Below the pieces are notes generated by a model. The model saw only the letters and a program-made list of their open reading frames with translations, ran no database searches and had not been told where the DNA came from. This document shows, one piece after another, positions 1-7,542 of a stretch of DNA of 19,086 nt. Source of the DNA: Caryophanales bacterium UBA6380 (GTDB lineage Bacteria; Bacillota_I; Bacilli_A; RFN20; CAG-826); contig DJQS01000005.1 in the NCBI GenBank assembly GCA_002438785.1, positions 1 to 19,086 on the forward strand. Reading direction: 5' to 3'. A program made the position numbers and the translations under genes. Every line of letters begins with the position of its first letter. Positions within the stretch are counted from its first letter, which is position 1.

Positions 1-20
1 ATTTACTTTAAGAATTCACA
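1..20. repeat. Left copy of a 20-bp terminal inverted repeat
   Basis: The first 20 bases of the window are the exact reverse complement of the last 20 bases (19067-19086), and the match ends after base 20. It contains an EcoRI-like GAATTC core. No transposase or recombinase gene lies inside, so I cannot tell a biological inverted repeat from a contig-boundary effect. Confidence 0.6.
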
Positions 21-47
21 TTGCTTTTATAAAATCCTATTAATTAC

Positions 48-76
48 TATACTTTTATAGTCTAAAAGTGTATAAT
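48..76 (+). promoter_or_regulatory. Putative eno promoter/operator region with an inverted repeat
   Basis: Two -10-like hexamers occur here: TATACT at 48-53 and TATAAT at 71-76. They sit within an imperfect inverted repeat with arms 48-57 and 63-72 (9 of 10 positions pair, 5-nt spacer). No strong -35 box is correctly spaced for either. An AT-rich genome produces such patterns by chance, so this is a tentative call. Confidence 0.3.
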
Positions 77-100
77 TTTAATGTCAAAAGGAGATATTTT

Positions 101-1399
101 ATGACAGAAATTATTGATATTTATGCTCGTGAAGTCTTAGACTCTCGTGGTAATCCTACTGTTGAAGTTGAAGTTACATTGGATTGTGGTGCTGTTGGTA
201 GAGCAATCGTACCAAGTGGTGCATCAACTGGTGAAAGAGAAGCTCTTGAATTAAGAGACGGAGACAAAAAAAGATTTTTAGGAAAAGGCGTTTTAAAAGC
301 TGTTAAAAACGTTAATGAAGTTATCGCACCAGCTATTGTTGGTATGTATGCTGATGATCAAGTTGCTATTGATAAAGAAATGTTAAAATTAGATGGAACT
401 CCATTTAAGAAAAATTTAGGTGCTAATGCTATGCTAGGTGTTTCATTAGCATGTGCTAGAGCAGCTGCTGAAGCTTATGGTATGCCTTTATATAAATATT
501 TAGGTGGTGTTAATGCTAAAGTATTACCTGTTCCTATGATGAATGTTATTAATGGTGGTGCTCATGCTGATTCAACTGTTGATTTCCAAGAATTCTTTAT
601 TATTCCTGCTGGTTTTACAACATTCCATGAGGCTTTAAGAGCAGGTGTTGAAACTTTCCATCACTTAAAAGATGTTTTAAAGAAAAAAGGCTATAACACA
701 GCTGTTGGTGATGAAGGTGGTTTTGCTCCAAGTTGCAAAGAAGGAAATACCGAACCATTAGAATTAATCATGGAAGCTATTAAAGCTGCTGGTTATGTTC
801 CTGGAAAAGAAATATTCTTAGGAATGGATGTTGCTGCTAGTGAATTTTATGATCCTGAAACAAAGAAATATAATTTAAAAAAGAGTGGCCAAGGTGTTAA
901 AACAAGTGAAGAAATGATTTCTTGGTATGATGAAATGGTTGCTAAATATCCTATTATAACAATCGAAGATGGCTTAGGCGAAAGAGATTGGGATGGTTGG
1001 AAAAAACTTACCGATGATTTGGGAAATAAAATCCAATTAGTTGGCGATGATTTATTTGTTACAAATCCTTCAATTTTAGCTGAAGGTATTAAAAAAGGAA
1101 TTGCTAACTCAATTTTAATTAAAGTTAATCAAATTGGAACTTTAACAGAAACTTTAGATGCTATTAGAATGGCTCAAATTAATGGTTACACAACTATGGT
1201 CAGTCATAGATCTGGAGAAACAGAAGATACAACAATTGCTGATTTAGCTGTTGCAGTTAATGCTTCTCAAATTAAGACTGGAAGTGCTTCAAGAACTGAT
1301 AGAATGTGCAAATATAATCAATTATTAAGAATTGAAGATGAATTAGGTGATGCTGCCGTATTTGAAGGTCTTAAAGCTTTTAAAAAATATAGATTCTAA
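101..1399 (+). CDS. eno: Enolase (phosphopyruvate hydratase)
   Basis: Enolase interconverts 2-phosphoglycerate and phosphoenolpyruvate in cytoplasmic glycolysis. The protein is 432 aa, the normal bacterial length. Visible hallmarks are the N-terminal DSRGNPTVEVEV strand, the mobile PSGASTG loop, the Mg2+ ligands D243 (in GMDVAASEF), E289 (in TIEDGLGERDW) and D316 (in VGDDLF), the catalytic lysine K341 in LIKVNQIGTLTET, and the SHRSGETEDT loop near the C-terminus. I chose the ATG at 101 because AAAGGAG at 87-93 lies 7 nt before it and the conserved N-terminus starts there. A GTG at 68 would add 11 unconserved residues. The gene appears monocistronic and ends at an intrinsic terminator. Nothing looks damaged. 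Confidence 0.99.
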   Translation: MTEIIDIYAREVLDSRGNPTVEVEVTLDCGAVGRAIVPSGASTGEREALELRDGDKKRFLGKGVLKAVKNVNEVIAPAIVGMYADDQVAIDKEMLKLDGTPFKKNLGANAMLGVSLACARAAAEAYGMPLYKYLGGVNAKVLPVPMMNVINGGAHADSTVDFQEFFIIPAGFTTFHEALRAGVETFHHLKDVLKKKGYNTAVGDEGGFAPSCKEGNTEPLELIMEAIKAAGYVPGKEIFLGMDVAASEFYDPETKKYNLKKSGQGVKTSEEMISWYDEMVAKYPIITIEDGLGERDWDGWKKLTDDLGNKIQLVGDDLFVTNPSILAEGIKKGIANSILIKVNQIGTLTETLDAIRMAQINGYTTMVSHRSGETEDTTIADLAVAVNASQIKTGSASRTDRMCKYNQLLRIEDELGDAAVFEGLKAFKKYRF

Positions 1400-1418
1400 T
1401 TGAAAATAATTAAATGAT

Positions 1419-1450
1419 TAAAAATCCTAACTTAATGTTAGGATTTTTTA
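1419..1450 (+). terminator. Intrinsic terminator downstream of eno
   Basis: A 12-bp stem (1420-1431 pairing with 1437-1448; core ATCCTAAC/GTTAGGAT) closes a 5-nt loop and is followed by a T-rich stretch. It starts about 20 nt after the eno stop. The A-run on the other side would also let it act on the opposite strand. Confidence 0.9.
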
Positions 1451-1460
1451 ATTTTAGTTA

Positions 1461-1489
1461 TTGACAATAATTAAAATTTATTCCATAAT
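1461..1489 (+). promoter_or_regulatory. Sigma-A-type promoter for the leader and transporter-glycosidase gene
   Basis: TTGACA (1461-1466), a 17-bp spacer and CATAAT (1484-1489) make a near-consensus housekeeping promoter. Transcription should start near 1496, at the first base of the hairpin leader described next. Confidence 0.8.
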
Positions 1490-1495
1490 TTAAGT

Positions 1496-1580
1496 CCGCA
1501 CAAAAAATAATGTGTGGTATAGATTTTTCATTGAGCTCACTGCAAAGTGAGCCTTTCCCTTTTTATAGGGGATTTTTTTA
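1496..1580 (+). promoter_or_regulatory. Structured 5' leader ending in a terminator-like hairpin (attenuator, riboswitch or small RNA; class unknown)
   Basis: Three hairpins follow the predicted start site. Hairpin 1 pairs 1496-1502 with 1511-1517 (7 bp, one G-U). Hairpin 2 is a perfect 7-bp stem, 1535-1541 with 1546-1552, closed by a GCAA GNRA tetraloop. Hairpin 3 pairs 1555-1560 with 1567-1572 around a 6-nt loop and runs straight into seven T residues (1573-1579), the form of an intrinsic terminator. The coding sequence starts only 40 nt later, so termination here would control the downstream gene, or the RNA could be a free-standing transcript of about 85 nt. I do not recognise it as a known riboswitch class, and no LicT/SacY-type antiterminator sequence is evident. 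Confidence 0.55.
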
Positions 1581-1619
1581 TTTATAAATGTTAAAATAAT
1601 AAAAATGAGGAATGGTTCT

Positions 1620-4600
1620 ATGAAAAATAAAGTCAGCATTAGAAAATGGATATCTTTTATTTTAATTGGATTTACTGGCCAATTAGCATGGTCAATTGAA
1701 AATATGTATCTCAATAAATTTATATTTTACCTTGATGGTAGTGGATCGTATATGACTTTAATATCATTAACGGTTGCTTTTAGTGCTATTACGGCTTGCT
1801 TAACAACTTTATTTATGGGAGCTTTAAGTGACAAAATTGGTAAAAGAAAAATATTTATTTCAGTTGGATATATATTGTGGGGGCTTTCTACTGCAAGTTT
1901 TGGATTAATTAATGTTAAAAACGCAAATTATTTATTTCCTAGTTTAAATGCTGGAATGATAAGTGGAGTATTTGTAATTATACTTGATTGTATAATGACT
2001 TTTTTTGGAAGCACGGCTAATGATGCTGCTTTTAATAGTTACGTAACTAGAGAAGTAGATAATAAAAACAGGGGAAAAGTAGAAGGAGTTTTGTCAATTT
2101 TGCCATTATGTGCGATGTTAGTTATTTTTGTTGGATTAAATAGTTTAACTGATAATGGGCATTGGGATATTTTCTTTTATATTATTGGGTCTTTTGTTTT
2201 ATTAATTGGCATCATATCTTTCTTTTTATTACCTAAAGAAAATAACAAAAAGGATGAGGAAAATTATTTGAAGTTCATAAAAGAAGGATTTTTAATTGAA
2301 ACTATTAAAAATAATAAAAAGTTGTATATTAGTTTCATTGCTTATATGATATTTGGAATTGCGTGTCAAATATTTTTCCCTTATTTGATGATTTATTTTC
2401 AGTATTCATTAGGGTTTGATGGAATTAATTTTATGATTGTTTTAGGAAGTGTTTTAGTTTTAGGATCTATTTTTAGCGTCTTATTTGGAATACTAACTGA
2501 TAAATTTAAAAAGGAAAAAATGCTAGTTATTATCACTTTAGTATTTATTTTGGGATTATTTCTTTTATTTTTTGTTAATAAAGGTGCATTAGTATTTGCT
2601 ATTATTTCAGGCATTATAATGATGACTGGTTATATTTCATTAGGAAGTGTTTTAAATTCTATTGTTAGAGATTTAATTCCTAAAAATAAAGAAGGGTCAT
2701 TTATGGGGGTAAGAATGATTTTTGTAGTCATGATTCCAATGTGTACTGGTCCTTTTATTGGGGAAGCAGTTTCAAAAGCTTTTCCTAGTGGCTATTATGA
2801 AGAATTAGGAGTTACAAAATCTTTACCAAGCAACTGGATTTGGATTTTTTCTTTAATTGTTTTATTAGCAATATTTATTCCAATTATTTTTATGTGTAAA
2901 AAAAATAAACAAGAAAAAGAAAATAAAGGAATAATTTATGAGGCTAGTGATGTAACTGTTAGCGAAAAGCCATTAAGTGAATATCCACGTGTTAAGCTAA
3001 AAAGAAATAGTTATTTTTCATTAAATGGTTTATGGGATATAAATATTTCAAAAAGTAGGGAATTAATGACTGATTTTACTAAAAAGGTTATGGTTCCTTT
3101 TGCTATTGAAACGCCTTTATCCAAAGTAAACCATCTTTTAGAAAAAAATGAGTACATTCAATATCATAAAGAAATTACCTTAGATAAAAATTTCAATAAA
3201 GGAAGAATTATTTTGCACTTTGAAGGTGTTGATCAAATTTGTGATGTCTATATAAATAAAATACTTGTTGAAACTCATATTGGTGGATATGTGCCTTTTA
3301 GTATTGATATTACACCTTTTATGAAAAATTTAACTTTTGATTTAGATTTAATAGTTTCTGATTCGACAGATGATAATAATTTAACAAAAGGAAAACAAAA
3401 ATTAGAAAGAGGAGGTGTTTGGTATACATCAAGCAGTGGTATTTATAAACCAGTTTGGGTTGAATCAACACCAAATGAGTTTATTGAAGATATAAAGATT
3501 ATTCCTTTATTTGACAAAAATGCAATTAATGTATTTGTTTCTAGTAATGTCGATAAAGTTGTTTCAATAAAATTTTTAAATTATAAATTTGAAATTTACA
3601 CAAATAAAGAAGAAGTTATCTCAAACTTAGACTTGCCTATATGGTCTTTAGAAGAACCTAATTTAATTGATGTAGAAGTAAAGTTAAACGATGATGTTGC
3701 TCACACTTATTTTGGATTTAGAAAAATTGAAATTAAAAATAACTATATTTATTTAAACAACAAAAAAATAATTATTAATGGATTACTTGATCAAGGATAT
3801 TATTATGGTGGTGGGTTAACTCCAACTAATTATGATGATTATTTAAATGATGTGATAAACATTAAAAATTTAGGTTTTAATACCATAAGAGTTCATATTA
3901 AAAAAGAATTAGACATGTTTTATTATTATTGTGATTTAAATGGTATTTTAGTAATTCAAGATATCCCAAATGGTGGTGATAAATATAATGCCTATACAAC
4001 AATTAGAGGAGGCTTATTTCCATTTATTAAAAAGAAAAACGATCATAATTATAAAGCTTTTTCTAGAACTTCAATTGATTCAAGAAATGAATACTATGAA
4101 GTTTTAAATGATATCATTAATTCTTTAAATAATCATCCTTCGATTATAATTTATACATTATTTAATGAAGGATGGGGCCAATTTGATTCTAAAGATGTCT
4201 ATAATTATGCTAAAAATATTGATAATTCTAGAATTTACGATGTAGCTAGTGGATGGTATGATAATGGCTTTAATGAAATTGTTTCTATTCATTCTTATTT
4301 TTATCCTTTAAGGATTCCTAAAAAGCTTAAAAAACCTTTTTTATTTACTGAATTTGGAGGATATTCCTTAAAATTAGATGATCATTTTTATGGAAATAAG
4401 AATTTTGGCTATAGACACTATAAAAATAGTAGTGAGCTAACTAAAGCTTATAAAAAATTATACATGAATAAGATTATTCCTCTAATTGATAAAGGATTAG
4501 GTGGAGTTATTTATACTCAATTAAACGATGTAGAAGATGAAGTTAATGGTTTATATACTTTTGATCGAAAAATATTGAAAGTGAATAAAGATGATATAAT

Positions 4601-4634
4601 AAATATAAATAACTTAATTAAAGAAAAAGAATAA
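1620..4634 (+). CDS. MFS sugar transporter fused to a family 2 glycoside hydrolase
   Basis: One uninterrupted 1004-aa frame. Residues 1-425 form a roughly 12-TM major facilitator domain, with the cytoplasmic loop motif GALSDKIGKRK between TM2 and TM3 and a related GILTDKFKKEK between TM8 and TM9; its start, GFTGQLAWSIENMYLNKF, resembles SLC45/GPH-like sugar carriers. A short charged linker (about 425-455) leads into a GH2 protein: sugar-binding jelly roll (about 455-600, SLNGLWDI), an Ig-like sandwich, and a TIM barrel (about 690-1004) with acid/base E850 in FNEGWGQFD and likely nucleophile E911 in FTEFGG. A 12-TM MFS protein has both ends in the cytoplasm, so the hydrolase should sit at the inner membrane face. 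I use the ATG at 1620 because GAGGA lies 8 nt before it. Substrate unknown; a beta-galactoside, glucuronide or mannoside is plausible. Transport followed by hydrolysis is inferred. Confidence 0.9.
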   Translation: MKNKVSIRKWISFILIGFTGQLAWSIENMYLNKFIFYLDGSGSYMTLISLTVAFSAITACLTTLFMGALSDKIGKRKIFISVGYILWGLSTASFGLINVKNANYLFPSLNAGMISGVFVIILDCIMTFFGSTANDAAFNSYVTREVDNKNRGKVEGVLSILPLCAMLVIFVGLNSLTDNGHWDIFFYIIGSFVLLIGIISFFLLPKENNKKDEENYLKFIKEGFLIETIKNNKKLYISFIAYMIFGIACQIFFPYLMIYFQYSLGFDGINFMIVLGSVLVLGSIFSVLFGILTDKFKKEKMLVIITLVFILGLFLLFFVNKGALVFAIISGIIMMTGYISLGSVLNSIVRDLIPKNKEGSFMGVRMIFVVMIPMCTGPFIGEAVSKAFPSGYYEELGVTKSLPSNWIWIFSLIVLLAIFIPIIFMCKKNKQEKENKGIIYEASDVTVSEKPLSEYPRVKLKRNSYFSLNGLWDINISKSRELMTDFTKKVMVPFAIETPLSKVNHLLEKNEYIQYHKEITLDKNFNKGRIILHFEGVDQICDVYINKILVETHIGGYVPFSIDITPFMKNLTFDLDLIVSDSTDDNNLTKGKQKLERGGVWYTSSSGIYKPVWVESTPNEFIEDIKIIPLFDKNAINVFVSSNVDKVVSIKFLNYKFEIYTNKEEVISNLDLPIWSLEEPNLIDVEVKLNDDVAHTYFGFRKIEIKNNYIYLNNKKIIINGLLDQGYYYGGGLTPTNYDDYLNDVINIKNLGFNTIRVHIKKELDMFYYYCDLNGILVIQDIPNGGDKYNAYTTIRGGLFPFIKKKNDHNYKAFSRTSIDSRNEYYEVLNDIINSLNNHPSIIIYTLFNEGWGQFDSKDVYNYAKNIDNSRIYDVASGWYDNGFNEIVSIHSYFYPLRIPKKLKKPFLFTEFGGYSLKLDDHFYGNKNFGYRHYKNSSELTKAYKKLYMNKIIPLIDKGLGGVIYTQLNDVEDEVNGLYTFDRKILKVNKDDIININNLIKEKE

Positions 4635-6404
4635 TTATTTTTTTCTAGAATTACTTTTGCCACTGTGATTTTTATATTTAACAAAAGGTTTTTTAGTTAT
4701 ACTTTTCTTAGCTTTTATAATTAATGAGATTATAAAAATTAGTATGATTAGTAAAAACAAAATTCCAATTATAATAATTAAGGACTTAGGAATATTAACA
4801 GTGATTTCTAAGGAATCAGTTAAAATATCGTCTTTAAAGTCTTTATAAGAAGCGATTAATTTGTATTTGCCAAAAAGTTCAGTATTAAAATATCTTGTAT
4901 CTAAATTAGTATTTGAACCATTTTTAGATAAAGAAAACGATAATTCAGGATTATCTATAAATATTTTAGTTTCACCTATTGAATAAGTAGCACTAATTTT
5001 ACTTAAGTCTACATTTTTAAAAGAAGATGAACTTGTATTTATTGATGAAAAATCAACATTAAAACTTTCTTTTGGATTGCCGATTTTAATATTGAATGAT
5101 TTGCTGACGCTTGTATCGCTTTTGTAACTGAATGTTATTTCATAATATCCATCCTTTAATTTTAAAGAAGAGGTTTCAATTTCTTGAATGGAATTAGGAG
5201 TTAACTTATTAAAATAAGTGATATTTATATTATTATTACTTATATTTTCACCTTTGTAAGTGATAGTAACATTAGATAAATTCATTTCTTCACCTGAATT
5301 ATAATTTTCTTTATAATTTGGCCAGGTTACATCAAATGAAATGTCTCTAACTCCATCCTTACTATTTAAATCGACAACATAATTAGTGTTTTCATTAAAA
5401 GCGATATCTGCCCATAATGGATAGTCGATAAATGGATTACGATTGTTTTGAATATATGTATAACATAAATCATTTCTAGTTTTTTCGTGCTCACTAACTA
5501 CATCGATTTTGTTCCATTCTATTAAATCTTTTAATATTCCATAATATGTTGGATTATCTTTTGTTTGTTGAGGAGTAACAGTCGATTGAAATTTATAAGG
5601 CGTATCACTAAGTAATAATCTTGGAGTAGGACCATATTCATTTATTTCTTCATAATTATGGTATCTAGCTGCCATATAAAAAATACTTCTAGCAATATCG
5701 CCTTTATCTTTATCAAGTGGTTCAATTACATTAGTTTTGGCGGTATTAGAATAGCCAAGATAACTTCCAACAGTGTTGGATAAAGAAGAAATTCCTTCTT
5801 GCTTATTTGAATCGATATTTCCATAAGGTAGGTCTTTATGAATGTTACGATTTGTTAATCCTTCACCCATATGCAAATTATGCATATCACAACCTGCTAA
5901 TAAGTTTTTATAGCCATCTCCATCTACATTAAATCCATATGATTTTGGATAAATGTGTTCACGGTCAATTTGAAATTTATTTTGCTGGTTAGTTTCACTT
6001 TTTTTAAAAATGTGAGGTTCTTGTTCGTATAAAATTTCACAATAAACATTATCACCAAGCCACCAATTTTTCTTATTATTATTTAAGTTATTAATTTCTT
6101 CTTCGGTTAATGGTGATTTATCATAATCTCGATCTAGAAGGAAATAATTATACCAAGAAGTAGAACCTCCATTATAATCAGCTTTCTTTTGATCCTTTTT
6201 TAAAATATCTTGTAGAGCACTTAAAAAAGCGTCACCTTTTAAATTTTTACCATCTAAAGAAGAATAATATGATTTAATTTCATCAGTTGTTGACATTAAG
6301 TCATTTATTGAAGTGATATTTCTTGAACTATCCAATTTATTTATATTAATTGGAGTCACTAATAACGTCGATATGGTTAATAAAGGTAAAGTTAATAATT
6401 TCAT
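4635..6404 (-). CDS. Surface-anchored endonuclease I family nuclease
   Basis: 589 aa. An N-terminal hydrophobic signal (about 1-20) precedes an endonuclease I (EndA/Bsn-type, His-Me finger) domain at about 40-330. Visible motifs are DREHIYPKS (likely catalytic H150), AGCDMHNLHMGEG, NRNIH, LPYGNID and KGDIARSIFYMAARY. Residues about 345-535 look like two or three beta-rich, Ig-like repeats. A C-terminal TM helix (about 540-565) and a Lys/Arg tail should anchor it in the membrane with the nuclease outside. The likely role is degrading extracellular DNA/RNA for nucleotide scavenging. The start is 2 nt after the preceding gene's stop and has no Shine-Dalgarno sequence, suggesting translational coupling. 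Its stop codon directly abuts that of the convergent fusion gene. The cysteines I see are C122, C172 and one in the DLCYTY segment. Confidence 0.88.
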   Translation of the reverse strand: MKLLTLPLLTISTLLVTPININKLDSSRNITSINDLMSTTDEIKSYYSSLDGKNLKGDAFLSALQDILKKDQKKADYNGGSTSWYNYFLLDRDYDKSPLTEEEINNLNNNKKNWWLGDNVYCEILYEQEPHIFKKSETNQQNKFQIDREHIYPKSYGFNVDGDGYKNLLAGCDMHNLHMGEGLTNRNIHKDLPYGNIDSNKQEGISSLSNTVGSYLGYSNTAKTNVIEPLDKDKGDIARSIFYMAARYHNYEEINEYGPTPRLLLSDTPYKFQSTVTPQQTKDNPTYYGILKDLIEWNKIDVVSEHEKTRNDLCYTYIQNNRNPFIDYPLWADIAFNENTNYVVDLNSKDGVRDISFDVTWPNYKENYNSGEEMNLSNVTITYKGENISNNNINITYFNKLTPNSIQEIETSSLKLKDGYYEITFSYKSDTSVSKSFNIKIGNPKESFNVDFSSINTSSSSFKNVDLSKISATYSIGETKIFIDNPELSFSLSKNGSNTNLDTRYFNTELFGKYKLIASYKDFKDDILTDSLEITVNIPKSLIIIIGILFLLIILIFIISLIIKAKKSITKKPFVKYKNHSGKSNSRKK

Positions 6405-6406
6405 AG

Positions 6407-6922
6407 TTATTTAATTTGAGATTTAAAATATTTTGCAAGTTCCTTACTACCATATTTATAGTCAACTAATGTGTGATTTTTTATAAAGTAAATAGAAGGT
6501 GTATAGAAAAAATAGGTATCTTTTATACTTTTAGCCCCAAGCATTTCATCGACCAAAGTATTTATTATTTCGCTATAGTTTTCTGGCCTTGTTCTAAAAT
6601 AATTTCTAAAATCAATATTAGTTTCTATATCACGGTCATAAATAAAAGGAGTGAAGGAATTTTTAACTTTATGATTTTTATAGGCATCAAAATAATCTAA
6701 TACAGCACCTTTGATATCAGTACAATATTTACAATTTTCACCATAAAAATAGATGAAATAATCATTTGATTTTTCACTATACATTTCATCATTTATATTT
6801 AAAATTCCAAAATCTTGATAATAAGTTTTATAATCTCGATTTTTAGTATCTAGATAGCTTTCATTAGAGCAACTAAATAGTGACAATGTAGTAATAAGTA
6901 GTAAAAACTTTGCATATCTCAT
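6407..6922 (-). CDS. Thioredoxin-like CxxC lipoprotein (second of a pair)
   Basis: 171 aa from the ATG at 6922. A lipoprotein signal ends in a lipobox (SLFSC, lipidated C18), so it should face outward on the membrane. The mature part has a thioredoxin-like core: a beta strand (YFIYFYG), an active-site-like C64-K-Y-C67, a helix, then a TPSIYFIK segment with the expected cis-proline position. It is a paralogue of the upstream gene. I prefer this start because it gives a normal lipoprotein signal; an in-frame ATG at 6943 would add seven residues. Neither has a Shine-Dalgarno sequence, but TATAAT (6930-6935) lies 7 nt before this ATG. Likely a thiol-disulfide oxidoreductase; similarity to bacteriocin-accessory thioredoxins (PedC/BrcD type) is possible but unproven. 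Confidence 0.75.
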   Translation of the reverse strand: MRYAKFLLLITTLSLFSCSNESYLDTKNRDYKTYYQDFGILNINDEMYSEKSNDYFIYFYGENCKYCTDIKGAVLDYFDAYKNHKVKNSFTPFIYDRDIETNIDFRNYFRTRPENYSEIINTLVDEMLGAKSIKDTYFFYTPSIYFIKNHTLVDYKYGSKELAKYFKSQIK

Positions 6923-6955
6923 ATAAAAAATTATAATTAACATTATAATAGATGT

Positions 6956-7447
6956 CTATATCTTTATTAAATCTACTAGAATTTTATTAATTTCTTTAGC
7001 TCCTACATAAATATTTTTTAATCTATTTTCTTTAATATTATATAAAGAAGGAGAACCAAAATAATAAATATCATAGAGGTTACTTTTATTAATAGAATAA
7101 GATTTTCTTTCTTCAATACTATAGGAGTTATTTGTTATAAAAAGTTCTTGAACCTCTTGTTTATTTATTTCGTATAAATAAATAGGTGGACTTAAGTTTT
7201 TGTCTAAATAATCAAACAGGCAGCCTTTTAAACTATCACAATAATAACAGTTAATTTTATAAAAGAAAATATAATACTCCTTATTATTTTTATTGAAAAA
7301 TTCATTTTTGATATAGTTTATAGAAAAATTATCTTTGTAGTTTAAAAATTGTCGATTTAAAGAGTCAAAACAATTATTTTGATTATTTTTTTGACATGAT
7401 GTCATTAAGTATATAAATAAAATATTTAAGATAAAAATTATTTTCAT
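6956..7447 (-). CDS. Thioredoxin-like CxxC lipoprotein (first of a pair)
   Basis: 163 aa from the ATG at 7447. A lipoprotein signal ends in LMTSC (lipidated C18). The mature region repeats the layout of the following gene: strand YYIFFYKI, C67-Y-Y-C70, helix DSLKGCLFDYLD, and a cis-Pro-like GSPSLYNIKE with the ending VGAKEINKI. It opens a three-gene minus-strand run with the second lipoprotein (33-nt gap) and the endonuclease. A TTG at 7465 is in frame but gives a worse signal peptide. There is no strong Shine-Dalgarno sequence. A perfect 12-bp inverted repeat (7449-7481) ends one base before the start codon. It ends in TAG, the only gene here not ending in TAA. Function as a disulfide/thiol reductase is inferred. 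Confidence 0.72.
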   Translation of the reverse strand: MKIIFILNILFIYLMTSCQKNNQNNCFDSLNRQFLNYKDNFSINYIKNEFFNKNNKEYYIFFYKINCYYCDSLKGCLFDYLDKNLSPPIYLYEINKQEVQELFITNNSYSIEERKSYSINKSNLYDIYYFGSPSLYNIKENRLKNIYVGAKEINKILVDLIKI

Positions 7448-7448
7448 A

Positions 7449-7481
7449 AATCTTTCATTATACAAGTCGTAATGAAAGATT
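7449..7481 (-). promoter_or_regulatory. Perfect 12-bp inverted repeat overlapping the lipoprotein-nuclease operon start
   Basis: Arms 7449-7460 and 7470-7481 are exact reverse complements separated by 9 nt. In the mRNA sense the 3' arm ends one base before the ATG at 7447. A TATAAT -10-like hexamer (7457-7462) lies across the arm boundary, 9 nt before the start. It could be a repressor operator, or an RNA hairpin that hides the translation start. Confidence 0.5.
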
Positions 7482-7496
7482 AATTATTGGGGGCAT

Positions 7497-7523
7497 AAAA
7501 AAAGTCTCAAAGAGACTTTTTTA
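7497..7523 (-). terminator. Intrinsic terminator downstream of the P-type ATPase gene
   Basis: AGTCTC and GAGACT (7503-7508 and 7512-7517) form a GC-containing stem around a 3-nt loop, flanked by A-runs and T-runs. It lies about 20 nt past the ATPase stop and separates that gene from the lipoprotein operon. Its symmetry would let it work in both directions. Confidence 0.85.
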
Positions 7524-7542
7524 AATATCATCACTAATTTTT

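Noticed and set aside
1490..1714. Minus-strand reading frame of 74 codons across the hairpin leader
   Set aside because: It overlaps the promoter leader and the transporter start, has no SD and no recognisable protein; it is a shadow frame.
2938..2955. Separate start of the GH2 gene at an ATG with an AAAGGA-like site
   Set aside because: The ATG is out of frame and reaches a stop after five codons; the fusion frame runs through without a break.
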